A DNA stretch of 64,000 nt from Marinobacter sp. F4206 (GCF_019392195.1 NZ_JAHXKI010000002.1:372001-436000), one strand, 5' to 3'. Positions 26,232-35,647 are shown, counted from the first letter of the stretch. Numbers and translations are program-made. Notes: a model not told the origin generated them from the sequence alone.

Positions 26232-27321
26232 CCGAGCTTCTATCCCCCGGCTGGCTGGCTTGGCGGCCGTATTCTTTTGCCTCGCTCTGACACACGCTCA
26301 AGCCGCTGAACCGGTGTTCGAGGTGCAGGAAAGAACGGTGCCCGATATTTTGGCGCCGGACGCGTTGCCGCCGTCGTTCTTTGATTTCTCGCCGGACGAA
26401 TACTGGGCGGAACCGCGCGACTCCTACTGGGTGAACTTCAGCAACTGGGTGCTGCTGCAGGGACGAACCCAGAACCCCAAAGTAGAAAGACTGGGCCAAT
26501 GGGCGGATCGCACGCTGTCCGGAAGCGAGTACGGGTTGCCGAACAACGCCAGCTACCTTCGAATTGGCTTCGCCACCGAATCGGAATACGGCGCTCCATT
26601 CCAGTTTGAACCTGAGGCGCGGTTTCGACTGGATATTCCCACCACGCGCCGCAAACTCCGCCTCGTGATCGAGAGCGAAAGCGAGGAACTCATCCCCCTG
26701 GAAGAGCGACAGCGTGACCGCCAGTTAACCCAGGACGAGCGCTCCGACACCGAGGCAACCGGCGCACTGCGATACCTGACCCAGATCGGCGATGCCATCA
26801 ACTTCTCAAACGACGTGGGTGTCAGGCTAAGACTCCCTCCTGATGCGTTCTGGCGCGCGACGGCCCAGAAAAACTGGCGACCGGATGAGGATTGGTTGCT
26901 GAGCGCCCAACAGCGCTTTTACTATTATCACGAAGATGGCTGGGGCGAGCGTACGTGGTTTACGGCCGGCCGGCAGGTCGGCAATGGCTGGTACTTTATA
27001 TCGTCGTCGGAACTGGAATGGATCCACAACGAAAAAAAATTTGTAGCGGCCCAGATCTTCAGCGTGGACAAACGCTTGAATAATCGCTCGACCCTGACAC
27101 CTCGTCTCGGCGTTCTTGGTGAAAGCCAGCCGACCTGGCGCACGACTGACTATTTCGCTGACTTGACCTGGCGTTACCGCCTGCACAGCGACTGGGTCTA
27201 TGCAGAGGTCATACCCGCACTCGAATTCCCTCGGGAAGACAGCTTCAAGGATCGGGCCTCGGTCGTTTTCCGGGTAGAATTGTATTTTTCCGGCAGTCTT
27301 CAGCGACCTTATCTCAATTAA
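26224..27321 (+). CDS. Uncharacterised exported protein, probably envelope beta-barrel
   Basis: About 365 residues. The likely start is a TTG at 26224, overlapping the coaE stop region. From there a signal peptide reads RLAGLAAVFFCLALTHAQA before AEPV. The frame continues upstream inside coaE, which is less plausible. The mature protein is rich in alternating aromatic and charged strands (WYFISSSELEW, DYFADLTWRYRL) and ends in a strand-like VVFRVELYF segment, suggesting an outer-membrane barrel or periplasmic beta protein. No family is recognised with confidence. It is followed two bases later by trmO. Start-site confidence is low. Confidence 0.7.
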   Translation: MSDRASIPRLAGLAAVFFCLALTHAQAAEPVFEVQERTVPDILAPDALPPSFFDFSPDEYWAEPRDSYWVNFSNWVLLQGRTQNPKVERLGQWADRTLSGSEYGLPNNASYLRIGFATESEYGAPFQFEPEARFRLDIPTTRRKLRLVIESESEELIPLEERQRDRQLTQDERSDTEATGALRYLTQIGDAINFSNDVGVRLRLPPDAFWRATAQKNWRPDEDWLLSAQQRFYYYHEDGWGERTWFTAGRQVGNGWYFISSSELEWIHNEKKFVAAQIFSVDKRLNNRSTLTPRLGVLGESQPTWRTTDYFADLTWRYRLHSDWVYAEVIPALEFPREDSFKDRASVVFRVELYFSGSLQRPYLN

Positions 27322-27323
27322 TT

Positions 27324-28067
27324 ATGCCCAGACACCCCTCCCGACCAGCCCAGGAAGCACTGACGCTACAGCCAGTCGCCTTGACGCGCTCCTGTTTTCA
27401 GGACAAGTTCGGTGTACCACGCCAGCCTGGCCTGACGCGTTACGCTCACGCCGAACTCGTTATCGAACCACCCTACGACCGGGAGGATGCGTTCCGGGGT
27501 CTGGAGTCCGCCAGCCACCTATGGCTCACCTTCCAGTTTCATGAAGCGGTGCGTGCGGAATGGCGACCGGTGGTGCGTCCGCCCCGCCTGGGCGGCAACA
27601 AAAAAATCGGTGTGTTTGCCAGCCGCTCCCCGTTCCGGCCCAACAGTCTTGGGCTCTCGGTGGTCAGGAACCGGGGACTGACACGCAAAAACGGCAAACT
27701 GATCCTGCACATCAGCGATCATGATTTGATTGAGGGAACCCCCATTCTCGACATCAAGCCCTACCTGCCCTTTGCGGATTCTGTGCCCGAGGCGTCCCTG
27801 GGCTGGGCCGATTCTCCGCCCACGGAGCGACTGACCGTGACTTTCCTGCCCGAAGCCGAAAAGCAGCTTGAAGCTCTCAGCCCGGATGACTACCCGGATT
27901 TGCGACCGCTGATCGAAGACGTTGTCAGTTATGACCCGCGCCCGTCTTTCCGTCGCGGCCGCGAGGAAGAGCGGATCTACGGAGCACACCTGTACGATCT
28001 GAACGTGCGTTTCCGTTTCGCAAACCGTAATTCAGAGGAACGTGTCGAAGTCCTGACTGTCTGTTAA
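27324..28067 (+). CDS. trmO: tRNA N6-threonylcarbamoyladenosine methyltransferase TrmO (TsaA/YaeB family)
   Basis: 247 residues. KFGVPRQPGLTRYAHAELV, RPPRLGGNKKIGVFASRSPFRPN and DIKPYLPFADS are hallmarks of the TsaA/TrmO family. These SAM-dependent enzymes methylate t6A37 in ACN-decoding tRNAs. The C-terminal domain with a YGAHLYDLNVRFRF-type end is present, so the protein is full length. Start ATG two bases after the previous stop. Confidence 0.93.
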   Translation: MPRHPSRPAQEALTLQPVALTRSCFQDKFGVPRQPGLTRYAHAELVIEPPYDREDAFRGLESASHLWLTFQFHEAVRAEWRPVVRPPRLGGNKKIGVFASRSPFRPNSLGLSVVRNRGLTRKNGKLILHISDHDLIEGTPILDIKPYLPFADSVPEASLGWADSPPTERLTVTFLPEAEKQLEALSPDDYPDLRPLIEDVVSYDPRPSFRRGREEERIYGAHLYDLNVRFRFANRNSEERVEVLTVC

Positions 28068-28110
28068 ACTCCGATTGGTGATTTAGTAGTCGACACAGGG
28101 AACTCGTGAA

Positions 28111-30462
28111 TTGCCTTCAAACCGTTTTTTAAAGCGCCTGGGGATCCGGCCGCTGGCAGCTCGCCTGCTGGCGTATGTGCTGCTTTTCAGTCTTGTTTTC
28201 TCTCTTGTTGCTACCGGCGTGCAGATGATCGGCGAGTTCGAACGCCGCAAGGAAGACCTGCAAACCACCCAGGCCAAGGCTGCGGAGCTCATTTCGGGGA
28301 GCATGAGCAATAACATCTGGCTGATGAACTACAGCGAGGTGGCCAACAGCCTGGACGACATGAAGGCCGTGACGGCGATCCAGCATGCGCGGGTGGTTAC
28401 CTCAACCGGCGATGAGTTCACCACCGGCACTCTCCCCGAGGGGCGAGTTATCTCCCAGACCTTTCCCCTGGTCTTCGACCGGTCGAGCTTTCGCAGCCCG
28501 GAGGACGTGGGCAAACTCACCCTCACCTCTTCCGTCGAACAGATCTACGATGACCTCAGAGATAGGGCGCTGTTGAATCTGCTGTTCCAGTCCATTGTGG
28601 TGATGCTGGGCACGTTGGGCCTTTTGGTGATCGTGCGCCTGACGCTATCCCGACACCTCGAAACCATGGCCGACTACGCTGCCAGGCTGAATCTGGATGC
28701 CCTTGTCGATCCGCTCAAGCTCAAACGGGTTGAGCCCAAAACGCCGGATGAGCTGACCGAGCTGGAACAGGCCCTGAACAAGATGCGCCTCCAGATACTG
28801 GAAGACACGCGGTCGCTGCGCCAGACCACCATCCAGTCCCAGGGCGAACGGGACGAAGCGGTCAGGGCCAACCACGCAAAGAACCAGTTCCTGGCCAATG
28901 TCAGCCACGAACTCCGCATTCCCCTCCAGTCGGTGCTGGGCTACGCCAACCTGCTCACCGACACCCCGCTGGATCAGGACCAGCGTGAATACGTCCATAC
29001 CCTGCTCAATGCTTCCGAGGGGCTGTCCGCAATCATCAACGATCTGCTCGACATCTCCAGCATGGAGGCGGGCAAATTGGTGCTGGAAACGATTCCGTTC
29101 GACCTACGGGAAACCCTGAACGACCTCGTCCATATGCTGGGCTCCCGTGCCCGCGAAAAGGGCCTTGCACTGGAGCTTCGTATTGATGAGAACCTGCCGT
29201 GGGCGCTGAAAGGCGATCCGGTACGTATTCGTCAGATCCTGCTCAACCTCACATCCAACGCCATTAAGTTCACCGATTCCGGGCACGTTCTGATCAGCAT
29301 CGAGGTACTCGGCCGACGCGATGATCAGGCCCGGCTGCGTCTGGCGGTCGAAGACACTGGCGTGGGCATTAATCCCGAAGACATTCCGCTGGTGTACGAG
29401 CCCTACGTGCAGCTCGGCCAGCGATTCCAGCGCCAGCTCCCTGGCGCCGGCCTGGGCCTGACCATTTGCCGGCAACTGGTCAACCTGATGGACGGCTCGC
29501 TCGACCTGGAGAGTCGACCCGGGGAAGGCTCGACGTTCTGGATCGAACTGACCTTGCCCGTCGCACCGGAAAGCTCGGCCCGGGTACGTCCGGACACCCG
29601 GATGGTCAAGAACAGGCGCATCCTGGTGGTGGATTCCTACGAACTGTCGCGCAAAATCACCCTCGAGATGCTGTCTCGTCATGACGTACATATCGAAGCG
29701 GTCAAGTCCGCTGGCGAGGCTCTGACCTCACTCCGACAAGCCTTTGACAGCCAGCAGCCCTTTGACGCGATCGTCCTGGACGGTTTCGTGCCGGACATGG
29801 ACAGTGATCTGCTCTGCCGACAGATTCGAGGCAATCCTCTCTGGACCGAGATGCGGCTGCTGATCCTGTCGTCCAATCCTCAGCGGGGCGATGCCGAGCA
29901 TTTCCGCCAGGCGGGGGCTGATGCGTTTCTCAGCAAATCCCTGCGGGAATCCTGCCTGACTCCGATTCTGAACCAGTTGTTTGCCGATGCGGCCAAGCAG
30001 GAACGACGCTTTCTGACCCGCTTCTCGCTTCAGGCAGTCAGCGACTCATCCCGTCGGCGGGAGTTGCCCTGTGGCCGCATGAAGGTCCTGCTGGTTGAAG
30101 ACAACCCGGTCAATCGCACGCTCACCCGTCGCCTGCTTGAGAAACTGGGCTGCGACGTGATGACTGCCAATGACGGGGAAGCGGCCGCCAGCCTCTGGCA
30201 GTGGCACCCGTTTGACCTGATATTCATGGACTGCATCATGCCCCGGGTGGATGGTTTTGAAGCCACACGTCGTTTCAGGGAATGGGAAAGCACGAACCAA
30301 CGGCCACGGGTGCCCGTGGTAGCCCTGACCGCCAGCGCCATGGAGGAAGACGAGGAAAAATGCCGGCGCGCAGGAATGGATTCATTTGTTGCCAAGCCTG
30401 TCAATATTGAAATGCTCCGGGCAGTACTGGAACAATATTGCAAAGCGTCCGCAACGTCCTGA
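28111..30462 (+). CDS. Hybrid sensor histidine kinase with two receiver domains
   Basis: 783 residues from a TTG at 28111, with AGGGA nine bases upstream. A membrane segment (about 17-41), a periplasmic sensor of about 110 residues, a second membrane segment (about 153-179) and a HAMP-like linker precede HisKA (NVSHELRIP, His near 266). HATPase_c follows (VEDTGVGI, GAGLGLTICRQL), then receiver 1 (about 502-620, Asp in IVLDGFVPD) and receiver 2 (about 656-775, Asp in IFMDCIMP). The H-box has Ile where most have Thr. No Hpt domain is present, so a separate phosphotransfer protein or direct output is expected. The layout resembles BarA/GacS-type kinases; the signal is unknown. Confidence 0.93.
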   Translation: MPSNRFLKRLGIRPLAARLLAYVLLFSLVFSLVATGVQMIGEFERRKEDLQTTQAKAAELISGSMSNNIWLMNYSEVANSLDDMKAVTAIQHARVVTSTGDEFTTGTLPEGRVISQTFPLVFDRSSFRSPEDVGKLTLTSSVEQIYDDLRDRALLNLLFQSIVVMLGTLGLLVIVRLTLSRHLETMADYAARLNLDALVDPLKLKRVEPKTPDELTELEQALNKMRLQILEDTRSLRQTTIQSQGERDEAVRANHAKNQFLANVSHELRIPLQSVLGYANLLTDTPLDQDQREYVHTLLNASEGLSAIINDLLDISSMEAGKLVLETIPFDLRETLNDLVHMLGSRAREKGLALELRIDENLPWALKGDPVRIRQILLNLTSNAIKFTDSGHVLISIEVLGRRDDQARLRLAVEDTGVGINPEDIPLVYEPYVQLGQRFQRQLPGAGLGLTICRQLVNLMDGSLDLESRPGEGSTFWIELTLPVAPESSARVRPDTRMVKNRRILVVDSYELSRKITLEMLSRHDVHIEAVKSAGEALTSLRQAFDSQQPFDAIVLDGFVPDMDSDLLCRQIRGNPLWTEMRLLILSSNPQRGDAEHFRQAGADAFLSKSLRESCLTPILNQLFADAAKQERRFLTRFSLQAVSDSSRRRELPCGRMKVLLVEDNPVNRTLTRRLLEKLGCDVMTANDGEAAASLWQWHPFDLIFMDCIMPRVDGFEATRRFREWESTNQRPRVPVVALTASAMEEDEEKCRRAGMDSFVAKPVNIEMLRAVLEQYCKASATS

Positions 30463-30510
30463 ACAGGCTGCGGGCTTCCCGGACCCGTTTTACTATTCTG
30501 AAAGGCAGCC

Positions 30511-30699
30511 ATGAACGTCGAATGCCCCACCTGCAAAAAAACCGTGGAATGGACGGATGCCAATCCCTACCGCCCATTCTGCTCAGAACGCTGCAAACTC
30601 ATCGATCTTGGTGCCTGGGCCAATGAAGAGTACCGGGTACCCGCCGAGAATGTATCACCGGACGACCTGGATCAGGGCGGTGACGATACCCGCCACTGA
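30511..30699 (+). CDS. yacG: DNA gyrase inhibitor / zinc protein YacG
   Basis: 62 residues. The zinc-binding cysteines are Cys5, Cys8, Cys24 and Cys28 in the CPTC and FCSERCK patterns, followed by the acidic tail usual for YacG. In E. coli YacG binds GyrB and inhibits gyrase. It normally sits right after coaE, but here three genes intervene. Confidence 0.93.
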   Translation: MNVECPTCKKTVEWTDANPYRPFCSERCKLIDLGAWANEEYRVPAENVSPDDLDQGGDDTRH

Positions 30700-30722
30700 A
30701 TCACCTCCTTGGGCAGATGAAT

Positions 30723-30740
30723 GGCGGCTTACCGCCTTTT
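30723..30740 (+). terminator. Short intrinsic terminator after yacG
   Basis: Five-pair GGCGG/CCGCC stem with CTTA loop followed directly by TTTT. The stem is short, so efficiency is uncertain. Confidence 0.55.
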
Positions 30741-30810
30741 AAGTTGAGCCCCCCGGGCCTGCCCGTTAACATACGCCCAAATATTTTAATTACTTACGAA
30801 AGGTGCATGC

Positions 30811-31371
30811 ATGAAAGTGTCCCGTATTTCCGTGATGGTTCTGTCACTCGCTGCCGCTCCGGCCTTCGCCGGCGATGTGGACCTCAGCCTCACCGATGAT
30901 TCCGTGAAGGGCCAGGTGAACTTCCTCGGCAACAATGACGACCTCCAGATGGGAGCCGGCTACACCTACCGCGAAGGTGGCCTCGACATCCTCAACCTCG
31001 ACTTTCACGCTCAGGGCCGCACCGCGATCGGCAACCTGCCTACGACAGCAGGCCTTGGCATGCGCGGTTTCGCCTGGGATGCGGATCAGGTTGACGGCGG
31101 CGCCATCGCACTCGGCGGCTATGCCACCCTGAATATCCCGAGGGTACCGGGGCTTTCTTTCACGGGCGGCCTGCACTACGCCCCCAGCATCCTGTCGTTC
31201 GGCGATTCCGATGACCTGACCAGTCTGGAACTGCGCGCCAGCTATCGCGTCATCCGTAACGCCGAGGTATTTGCGGGCTACCGTTACCTGAACACCGAAC
31301 TGGATCGTCCGTTCCGTGGCGATGTGGATCTTGATGACGGTATCCTGGCAGGCATGAAGATCTACTTCTGA
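30811..31371 (+). CDS. YfaZ-family outer-membrane protein
   Basis: 186 residues with a signal peptide ending APAFA before GDVDLSLTDD. The mature part shows repeated amphipathic beta strands and ends in aromatic GMKIYF, as outer-membrane barrels do. The YfaZ-type pattern includes GLDILNLDFHAQG and LELRASYRVIRNAEVFAGYRY. The function of this family is unknown. It is a single gene, closed by a good terminator. Confidence 0.85.
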   Translation: MKVSRISVMVLSLAAAPAFAGDVDLSLTDDSVKGQVNFLGNNDDLQMGAGYTYREGGLDILNLDFHAQGRTAIGNLPTTAGLGMRGFAWDADQVDGGAIALGGYATLNIPRVPGLSFTGGLHYAPSILSFGDSDDLTSLELRASYRVIRNAEVFAGYRYLNTELDRPFRGDVDLDDGILAGMKIYF

Positions 31372-31393
31372 TCTGCTGCTCCGGTAAAGATCC

Positions 31394-31419
31394 AAGGGTG
31401 CCTCCGGGCACCTTTTTTT
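31394..31419 (+). terminator. Intrinsic terminator after the YfaZ-like gene
   Basis: A GGTGCC/GGCACC stem with TCCG loop, extended by A-T and G-T pairs, is followed by seven T residues. Confidence 0.88.
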
Positions 31420-31507
31420 GTACCTCTTTTCGTGCCTTTCCTCACGCTTTCCCGGTCATCGCACTGCTAGACTGAACGCCTGAACTCTCTGCACGGATAG
31501 CCAGGCT

Positions 31508-33691
31508 ATGCGATTGACCTCCGGACTGATCCTTTCCTCTGTGTTTTTGCTTCTCGCCGGGTGTGGCGGGGGCGACGATGCCATCACCGGCGCTCAGAAT
31601 GATCCCAACGATTTCGCCAACGGCACGAATCCGGTCAACGACTTCAGCCCCGGCAGTACTGGCGACTCCAGCAACACGGCCGGCCTGGAAGCGAACGAGG
31701 TCCGCATTACCATGGAAGTCCCCGGCGGCGTCGCGCCCGATGCCGAGCTCACCCGCCGTAACCTGAGAATCGTGCAGCCGGACCGGGTCCGCGTCTACAC
31801 CACCAATACCGCGCTTCAGAATCTGGGCTCGGTTCCGGTATCCACGCGCACCGACGACAACGGCTTCACCATCATCGCCTTCGAAAACGGCCTGCCCCTG
31901 GCCCCGGATGTTCTCATCGATGCCAGTTACGGCAATACCCGTTTACGCGCCCTGGCCGCAGACGCTGACCGCGATGTCAAAATCAACCCGTTCTCGGAAT
32001 ATCTGGTGCGCAACACCCTGCCCAATTACACCTCGGGCCAGTTCCAGAGCATTCTCGACTGCGTCGATGATGCCGGCGGCGAGCTCTGCCTTAACAAGTA
32101 TGTCTGGTCTACCCTGGCCGATCAGGTCCACGATTTTGAGATCGATATTCCGTCAACAGCCAGTCTGACCTCGGCCTTGGACCTGCTTTCCAATCGCGGC
32201 GATTTCGCCCGGTACGTCTCCGCCATGGCGGACTATGCCCTACTGGATGAGAGCTCATCCGGGCGAATCAGCGCCAGCTCTGCGGACTATAATTCGGTGC
32301 TTTTCGGTGTGGAACTGGGGCAAACCTTCCTTGAAAGCTCGCTGGTCAACTCCGGGCAATGGGGCGCCCGAACAGCCCAGGAAGAGCGGCTGGAAGACCA
32401 GAATGGCGTTGGCTACGTTTATCCGGCACTAACCCTCACCAGCTTCGATGCGTTCAATATCAAAGTAACCTCGCTCGCCAGCGACATTCCCTACGCCCGG
32501 GAAGCGCTGATCCATCAGGCGGGGAACGACTTCTTTCTCCGGGGCTCGGAGCAGTGGGACCTGAACACCCACGCCTCATCACCGGGTGCCGCCACGCTGG
32601 TGGCGGAGACCCGATTACTGGCAGGCCGCGCCCTGTATCAGAGCATCACCGGCCGCGGCAGCTCGCGCCTTATCGGCTGGACCCGAAACCCCTATTATCT
32701 TGATGCCTACACCAGTGCTCCCGAGTCCGACACCACAGGACCCGACCGAGTAGTAAGTGGCTACTTCAGCGCGGGCAAAGCGATAGAGCTGGAAGCATCC
32801 GGCGAGGAACTCAAGCGAAGGGACACGCTGGAGAAACACTACCTGTCGGTACTGGAACTCGACCTCCTGCGTGACACCGGCTTCAGTCTCGACACTGTCG
32901 ATGGCCGGGACTACAACGTACTGTACCTGGCCACGCAGTTCAGCAACGGCACCACGCCGGTCACCTTCGAAACGGGCCTCGGTGACTGGCAGATCAGCGG
33001 TAACACCATCACCCAGAATCAGGCGGTCACCGCCGTCAGCCGTGACAATACCGGAACAGTCACCAGCGACAACACCGGCACGCTGACGGATTCCTGGACC
33101 CTCAGCAACCGTACCTCACGGCTGAGCAACGGCGATGCCGACATCGGACGCCTGAACCTGGATGTGTCGACCGCCTCCGGCGACTTCGACAAGCCGGATC
33201 TCGGCGTAGGGGCCAGCACACCGGATGGCAGTCTCCTCGCCTTTAACCTGGACGACAGCCCCTTCGGCGATGGCATTCTCATTGCCGCGAGCCGGACCTC
33301 GGGAGCAGCTTTGGCCGATGGCAGCTACCGTCTTCAGGGCATACGCCTGGGCATGGCCTCCGATACCAACCACCTCGCCCATTTTGACAATGCCGTGCTT
33401 ACGATCAGTTCTGCTACGGATACCGCCGCCCTGGACCCGCGCAGCCTGGACGTTACTCACTCCGTGGGCGAGGAAACTGTGACGCCTCCACGGCTTAACG
33501 AAGGTGACACCATCTCACTGACCTATGATGACTCAGCAGGTACCGGGCGAGTGACGTTTGCCGGCCCCAGTCCGACCCTCTCCCTGGAGGGTTTTTACAC
33601 CGAGGACCAGGACCAGTTCTATCTGCGCCTGAGAGATACCGTCTCCGGCGAAGAGCAAATCGGCCTGGTGATCGCCACCCGAATCCCTTGA
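31508..33691 (+). CDS. Large lipoprotein of unknown function
   Basis: 727 residues. The signal peptide ends in lipobox LAGC with Cys19 as the lipidation site, followed by a GGGDD stretch and a low-complexity Asn/Asp/Thr/Ser-rich linker. The next position is not Asp, so outer-membrane sorting is expected. The rest is acidic and strand-rich with repetitive Thr/Asp/Asn segments (around 495-520), compatible with extracellular or periplasmic beta domains. No catalytic motif or known domain is recognised. It stands alone, with terminators upstream and a separate promoter downstream. Confidence 0.8.
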   Translation: MRLTSGLILSSVFLLLAGCGGGDDAITGAQNDPNDFANGTNPVNDFSPGSTGDSSNTAGLEANEVRITMEVPGGVAPDAELTRRNLRIVQPDRVRVYTTNTALQNLGSVPVSTRTDDNGFTIIAFENGLPLAPDVLIDASYGNTRLRALAADADRDVKINPFSEYLVRNTLPNYTSGQFQSILDCVDDAGGELCLNKYVWSTLADQVHDFEIDIPSTASLTSALDLLSNRGDFARYVSAMADYALLDESSSGRISASSADYNSVLFGVELGQTFLESSLVNSGQWGARTAQEERLEDQNGVGYVYPALTLTSFDAFNIKVTSLASDIPYAREALIHQAGNDFFLRGSEQWDLNTHASSPGAATLVAETRLLAGRALYQSITGRGSSRLIGWTRNPYYLDAYTSAPESDTTGPDRVVSGYFSAGKAIELEASGEELKRRDTLEKHYLSVLELDLLRDTGFSLDTVDGRDYNVLYLATQFSNGTTPVTFETGLGDWQISGNTITQNQAVTAVSRDNTGTVTSDNTGTLTDSWTLSNRTSRLSNGDADIGRLNLDVSTASGDFDKPDLGVGASTPDGSLLAFNLDDSPFGDGILIAASRTSGAALADGSYRLQGIRLGMASDTNHLAHFDNAVLTISSATDTAALDPRSLDVTHSVGEETVTPPRLNEGDTISLTYDDSAGTGRVTFAGPSPTLSLEGFYTEDQDQFYLRLRDTVSGEEQIGLVIATRIP

Positions 33692-33744
33692 TTGGAGGGC
33701 CCGGAGCGTCCTGACCCAACGGGCAGACTCGCGCGTATAACCTG

Positions 33745-33759
33745 TTATAATCATTATCA
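33745..33759. promoter_or_regulatory. Fur-box-like palindrome overlapping an extended -10 element
   Basis: TTATAATCATTATCA matches the 7-1-7 Fur consensus TGATAATNATTATCA at 14 of 15 positions. It also contains a perfect TATAAT (33746-33751) preceded by TGT, an extended -10 for the downstream glucosaminidase gene 30 bases away. No good -35 was found. Confidence 0.5.
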
Positions 33760-33782
33760 TATCGATTCTGACGTGAGGTTTT

Positions 33783-34709
33783 ATGTCTGCAGGTAAACGG
33801 GCCCTGATGCTGGTTGTCCCATTGATCGCCTTTGCGATTGGTGGTGGTTTTTATGTCCCCCAGGCAGGCATGGACGGCAATCGGTCCGGCTCAGAGCTGC
33901 CGCTGGCCTCCCTGCCCACACTGCCGGACTGGGCCAATGACGGGCTGCCTGATTTCTCCAGCTTCCAGGACACCACCGAGAAGAAGGCCGCATTCTTCTC
34001 ATTCCTTTATCCGCGCATCGTGCTGGCAAACTCCCGGATTCTGATTGAAAGAGACTACCTGGACAGCCTGGCCGGGAAACCCAGTCTGTCCGACGACGAA
34101 CAACAATGGTTAGCGGCTCAGGCGGATCGCTTGCGAGTTGAGGCAAAAACCGGGAGCGACGAACAGTTCGAGCTTCTCCGGAAACGTCTTGATGTGATTC
34201 CGCCCTCTCTGATTCTCGCCCAGGCTGCCAACGAATCCGCATGGGGAACCTCACGGTTTGCAACCAAGGGCTACAACCTGTTCGGTCAGTGGTGTTTTTC
34301 CAAGGGCTGCGGTCTTGTTCCACGTGGCCGCGTCGAAGGCGCCAACCATGAAGTTGCCAAGTTTTCTTCGCCTTACCGTTCCGTTCGGGCTTACATCCAG
34401 AACCTGAACCGCCACCCGACGTATCAGGCCTTGAGAGACATTCGCCTGGAAGATCGCAGAGCGGATGATCCTCTCTCAGGTCTTGAGATGGCCCAGGGCC
34501 TTCTGGGCTATTCCGAGCGCGGCGAAGACTACATTGAAGAAATCCGGTCCATGATTCACTACAACAACTTGTCGTTCTACGACAATGACTTCCGGGAGGT
34601 GATCAGGGATCTCACCCCGGACCGCCTCCAGCAGCTCGCGTCCGCCAACCCCGAGACCGCTCTGCTTCCCGGCCAGAAAACCCAGAATTCAGGCCCCACC
34701 GAAGGCTGA
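33783..34709 (+). CDS. Bax-like glucosaminidase-domain protein
   Basis: 308 residues. An N-terminal hydrophobic segment (about 6-25) is a signal anchor or signal peptide. The glucosaminidase (FlgJ/Bax-like) domain includes ILAQAANESAWGTSRF, with the catalytic glutamate near residue 150, then NLFGQWCF and SSPYRSVRAYIQNLN. These enzymes cut N-acetylglucosaminyl linkages in peptidoglycan. The closest family by motif is E. coli Bax. A Fur-box-like palindrome overlaps its probable promoter. Confidence 0.88.
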   Translation: MSAGKRALMLVVPLIAFAIGGGFYVPQAGMDGNRSGSELPLASLPTLPDWANDGLPDFSSFQDTTEKKAAFFSFLYPRIVLANSRILIERDYLDSLAGKPSLSDDEQQWLAAQADRLRVEAKTGSDEQFELLRKRLDVIPPSLILAQAANESAWGTSRFATKGYNLFGQWCFSKGCGLVPRGRVEGANHEVAKFSSPYRSVRAYIQNLNRHPTYQALRDIRLEDRRADDPLSGLEMAQGLLGYSERGEDYIEEIRSMIHYNNLSFYDNDFREVIRDLTPDRLQQLASANPETALLPGQKTQNSGPTEG

Positions 34710-34747
34710 TTCCAAGACAAACCATAAACTTCCAGAGACATTCCGGC

Positions 34748-35641
34748 ATGCTCAACTTTTTGCCTGCGCCGCTGAAGGGAACCCTGGCGGCCCTGCTTAT
34801 CCTATCCAATACACTCGTTCTGTTTCCCGTACTGTTGCTGTTTGCCCTGCTCAAGCTGGTTCTTCCGGTCACCGCCGTCAGAAAGGCCTGTACGGTGGTG
34901 CTGAACAGAATTGCCTGGGTCTGGATAGGCTTTAACAATGTACTGATGGACCTGCTGCACAAGGTGGACTGGGATGTCAGGGGTATCGACAACCTCGACC
35001 GCAAGCACTGGTACTTCGTGACCTGCAATCACCAGACCTGGGCAGACATCCCCGCCATTCAGTACGTCCTGAACAGCCGGATCCCGCTACTGAAGTTTTT
35101 TCTTAAGAAAGAGCTGATCTGGGTACCGTTTCTGGGCATTGCCTGGTGGGCGCTGGATTTCCCGTTCATGCACCGCCACACAAAAGAACAGATCGCACGA
35201 CGCCCGGAACTGAAGGGTAAAGATGTGGCGGCAACACAGGCGGCCTGCGAAAAGTTCCACTTCACTCCGGTCACCGTCTTCAATTTCATGGAAGGGACCC
35301 GGTTCACCCCGGCCAAACACCGCAGCCAGAAATCCCCCTATCAAAACCTCCTGAAGCCCAGGGCCGGTGGGACCGCGTTCGTACTGCAGGCCATGGGTGA
35401 GATGATTCACACCATGCTCGACGTCACCATCGTCTATCCCGATGGCAAGGCCGGGTTCTGGGACTATCTGTGCGGCCGTATCCGCCGCATCATCATCGAC
35501 GTCCGTGTGCGGGAAATACCTGATCACTTTCTGGGTATGGATTATGAGAACGACCGGGAGACCCGCCTGGAATTCCAGCGCTGGATCGGCCAGGTCTGGG
35601 CGGACAAAGACGCTCGGATCCAGGCTCTGCAAAGCGCCTGA
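34748..35641 (+). CDS. Lysophospholipid acyltransferase-family protein (YihG/PlsC-like)
   Basis: 297 residues. N-terminal membrane segment(s) within about 8-55 precede the HX4D catalytic motif in CNHQTWADIP (near 95). FFLKKELIWVPFLG and the glycerolipid-binding FMEGTRF motif follow. This pattern suits YihG-like acyl-CoA:lysophosphatidic acid acyltransferases that tune phospholipid acyl composition. It starts 38 bases after the glucosaminidase gene and converges with the LuxR gene across six bases. Confidence 0.88.
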   Translation: MLNFLPAPLKGTLAALLILSNTLVLFPVLLLFALLKLVLPVTAVRKACTVVLNRIAWVWIGFNNVLMDLLHKVDWDVRGIDNLDRKHWYFVTCNHQTWADIPAIQYVLNSRIPLLKFFLKKELIWVPFLGIAWWALDFPFMHRHTKEQIARRPELKGKDVAATQAACEKFHFTPVTVFNFMEGTRFTPAKHRSQKSPYQNLLKPRAGGTAFVLQAMGEMIHTMLDVTIVYPDGKAGFWDYLCGRIRRIIIDVRVREIPDHFLGMDYENDRETRLEFQRWIGQVWADKDARIQALQSA

Positions 35642-35647
35642 AGTGAC

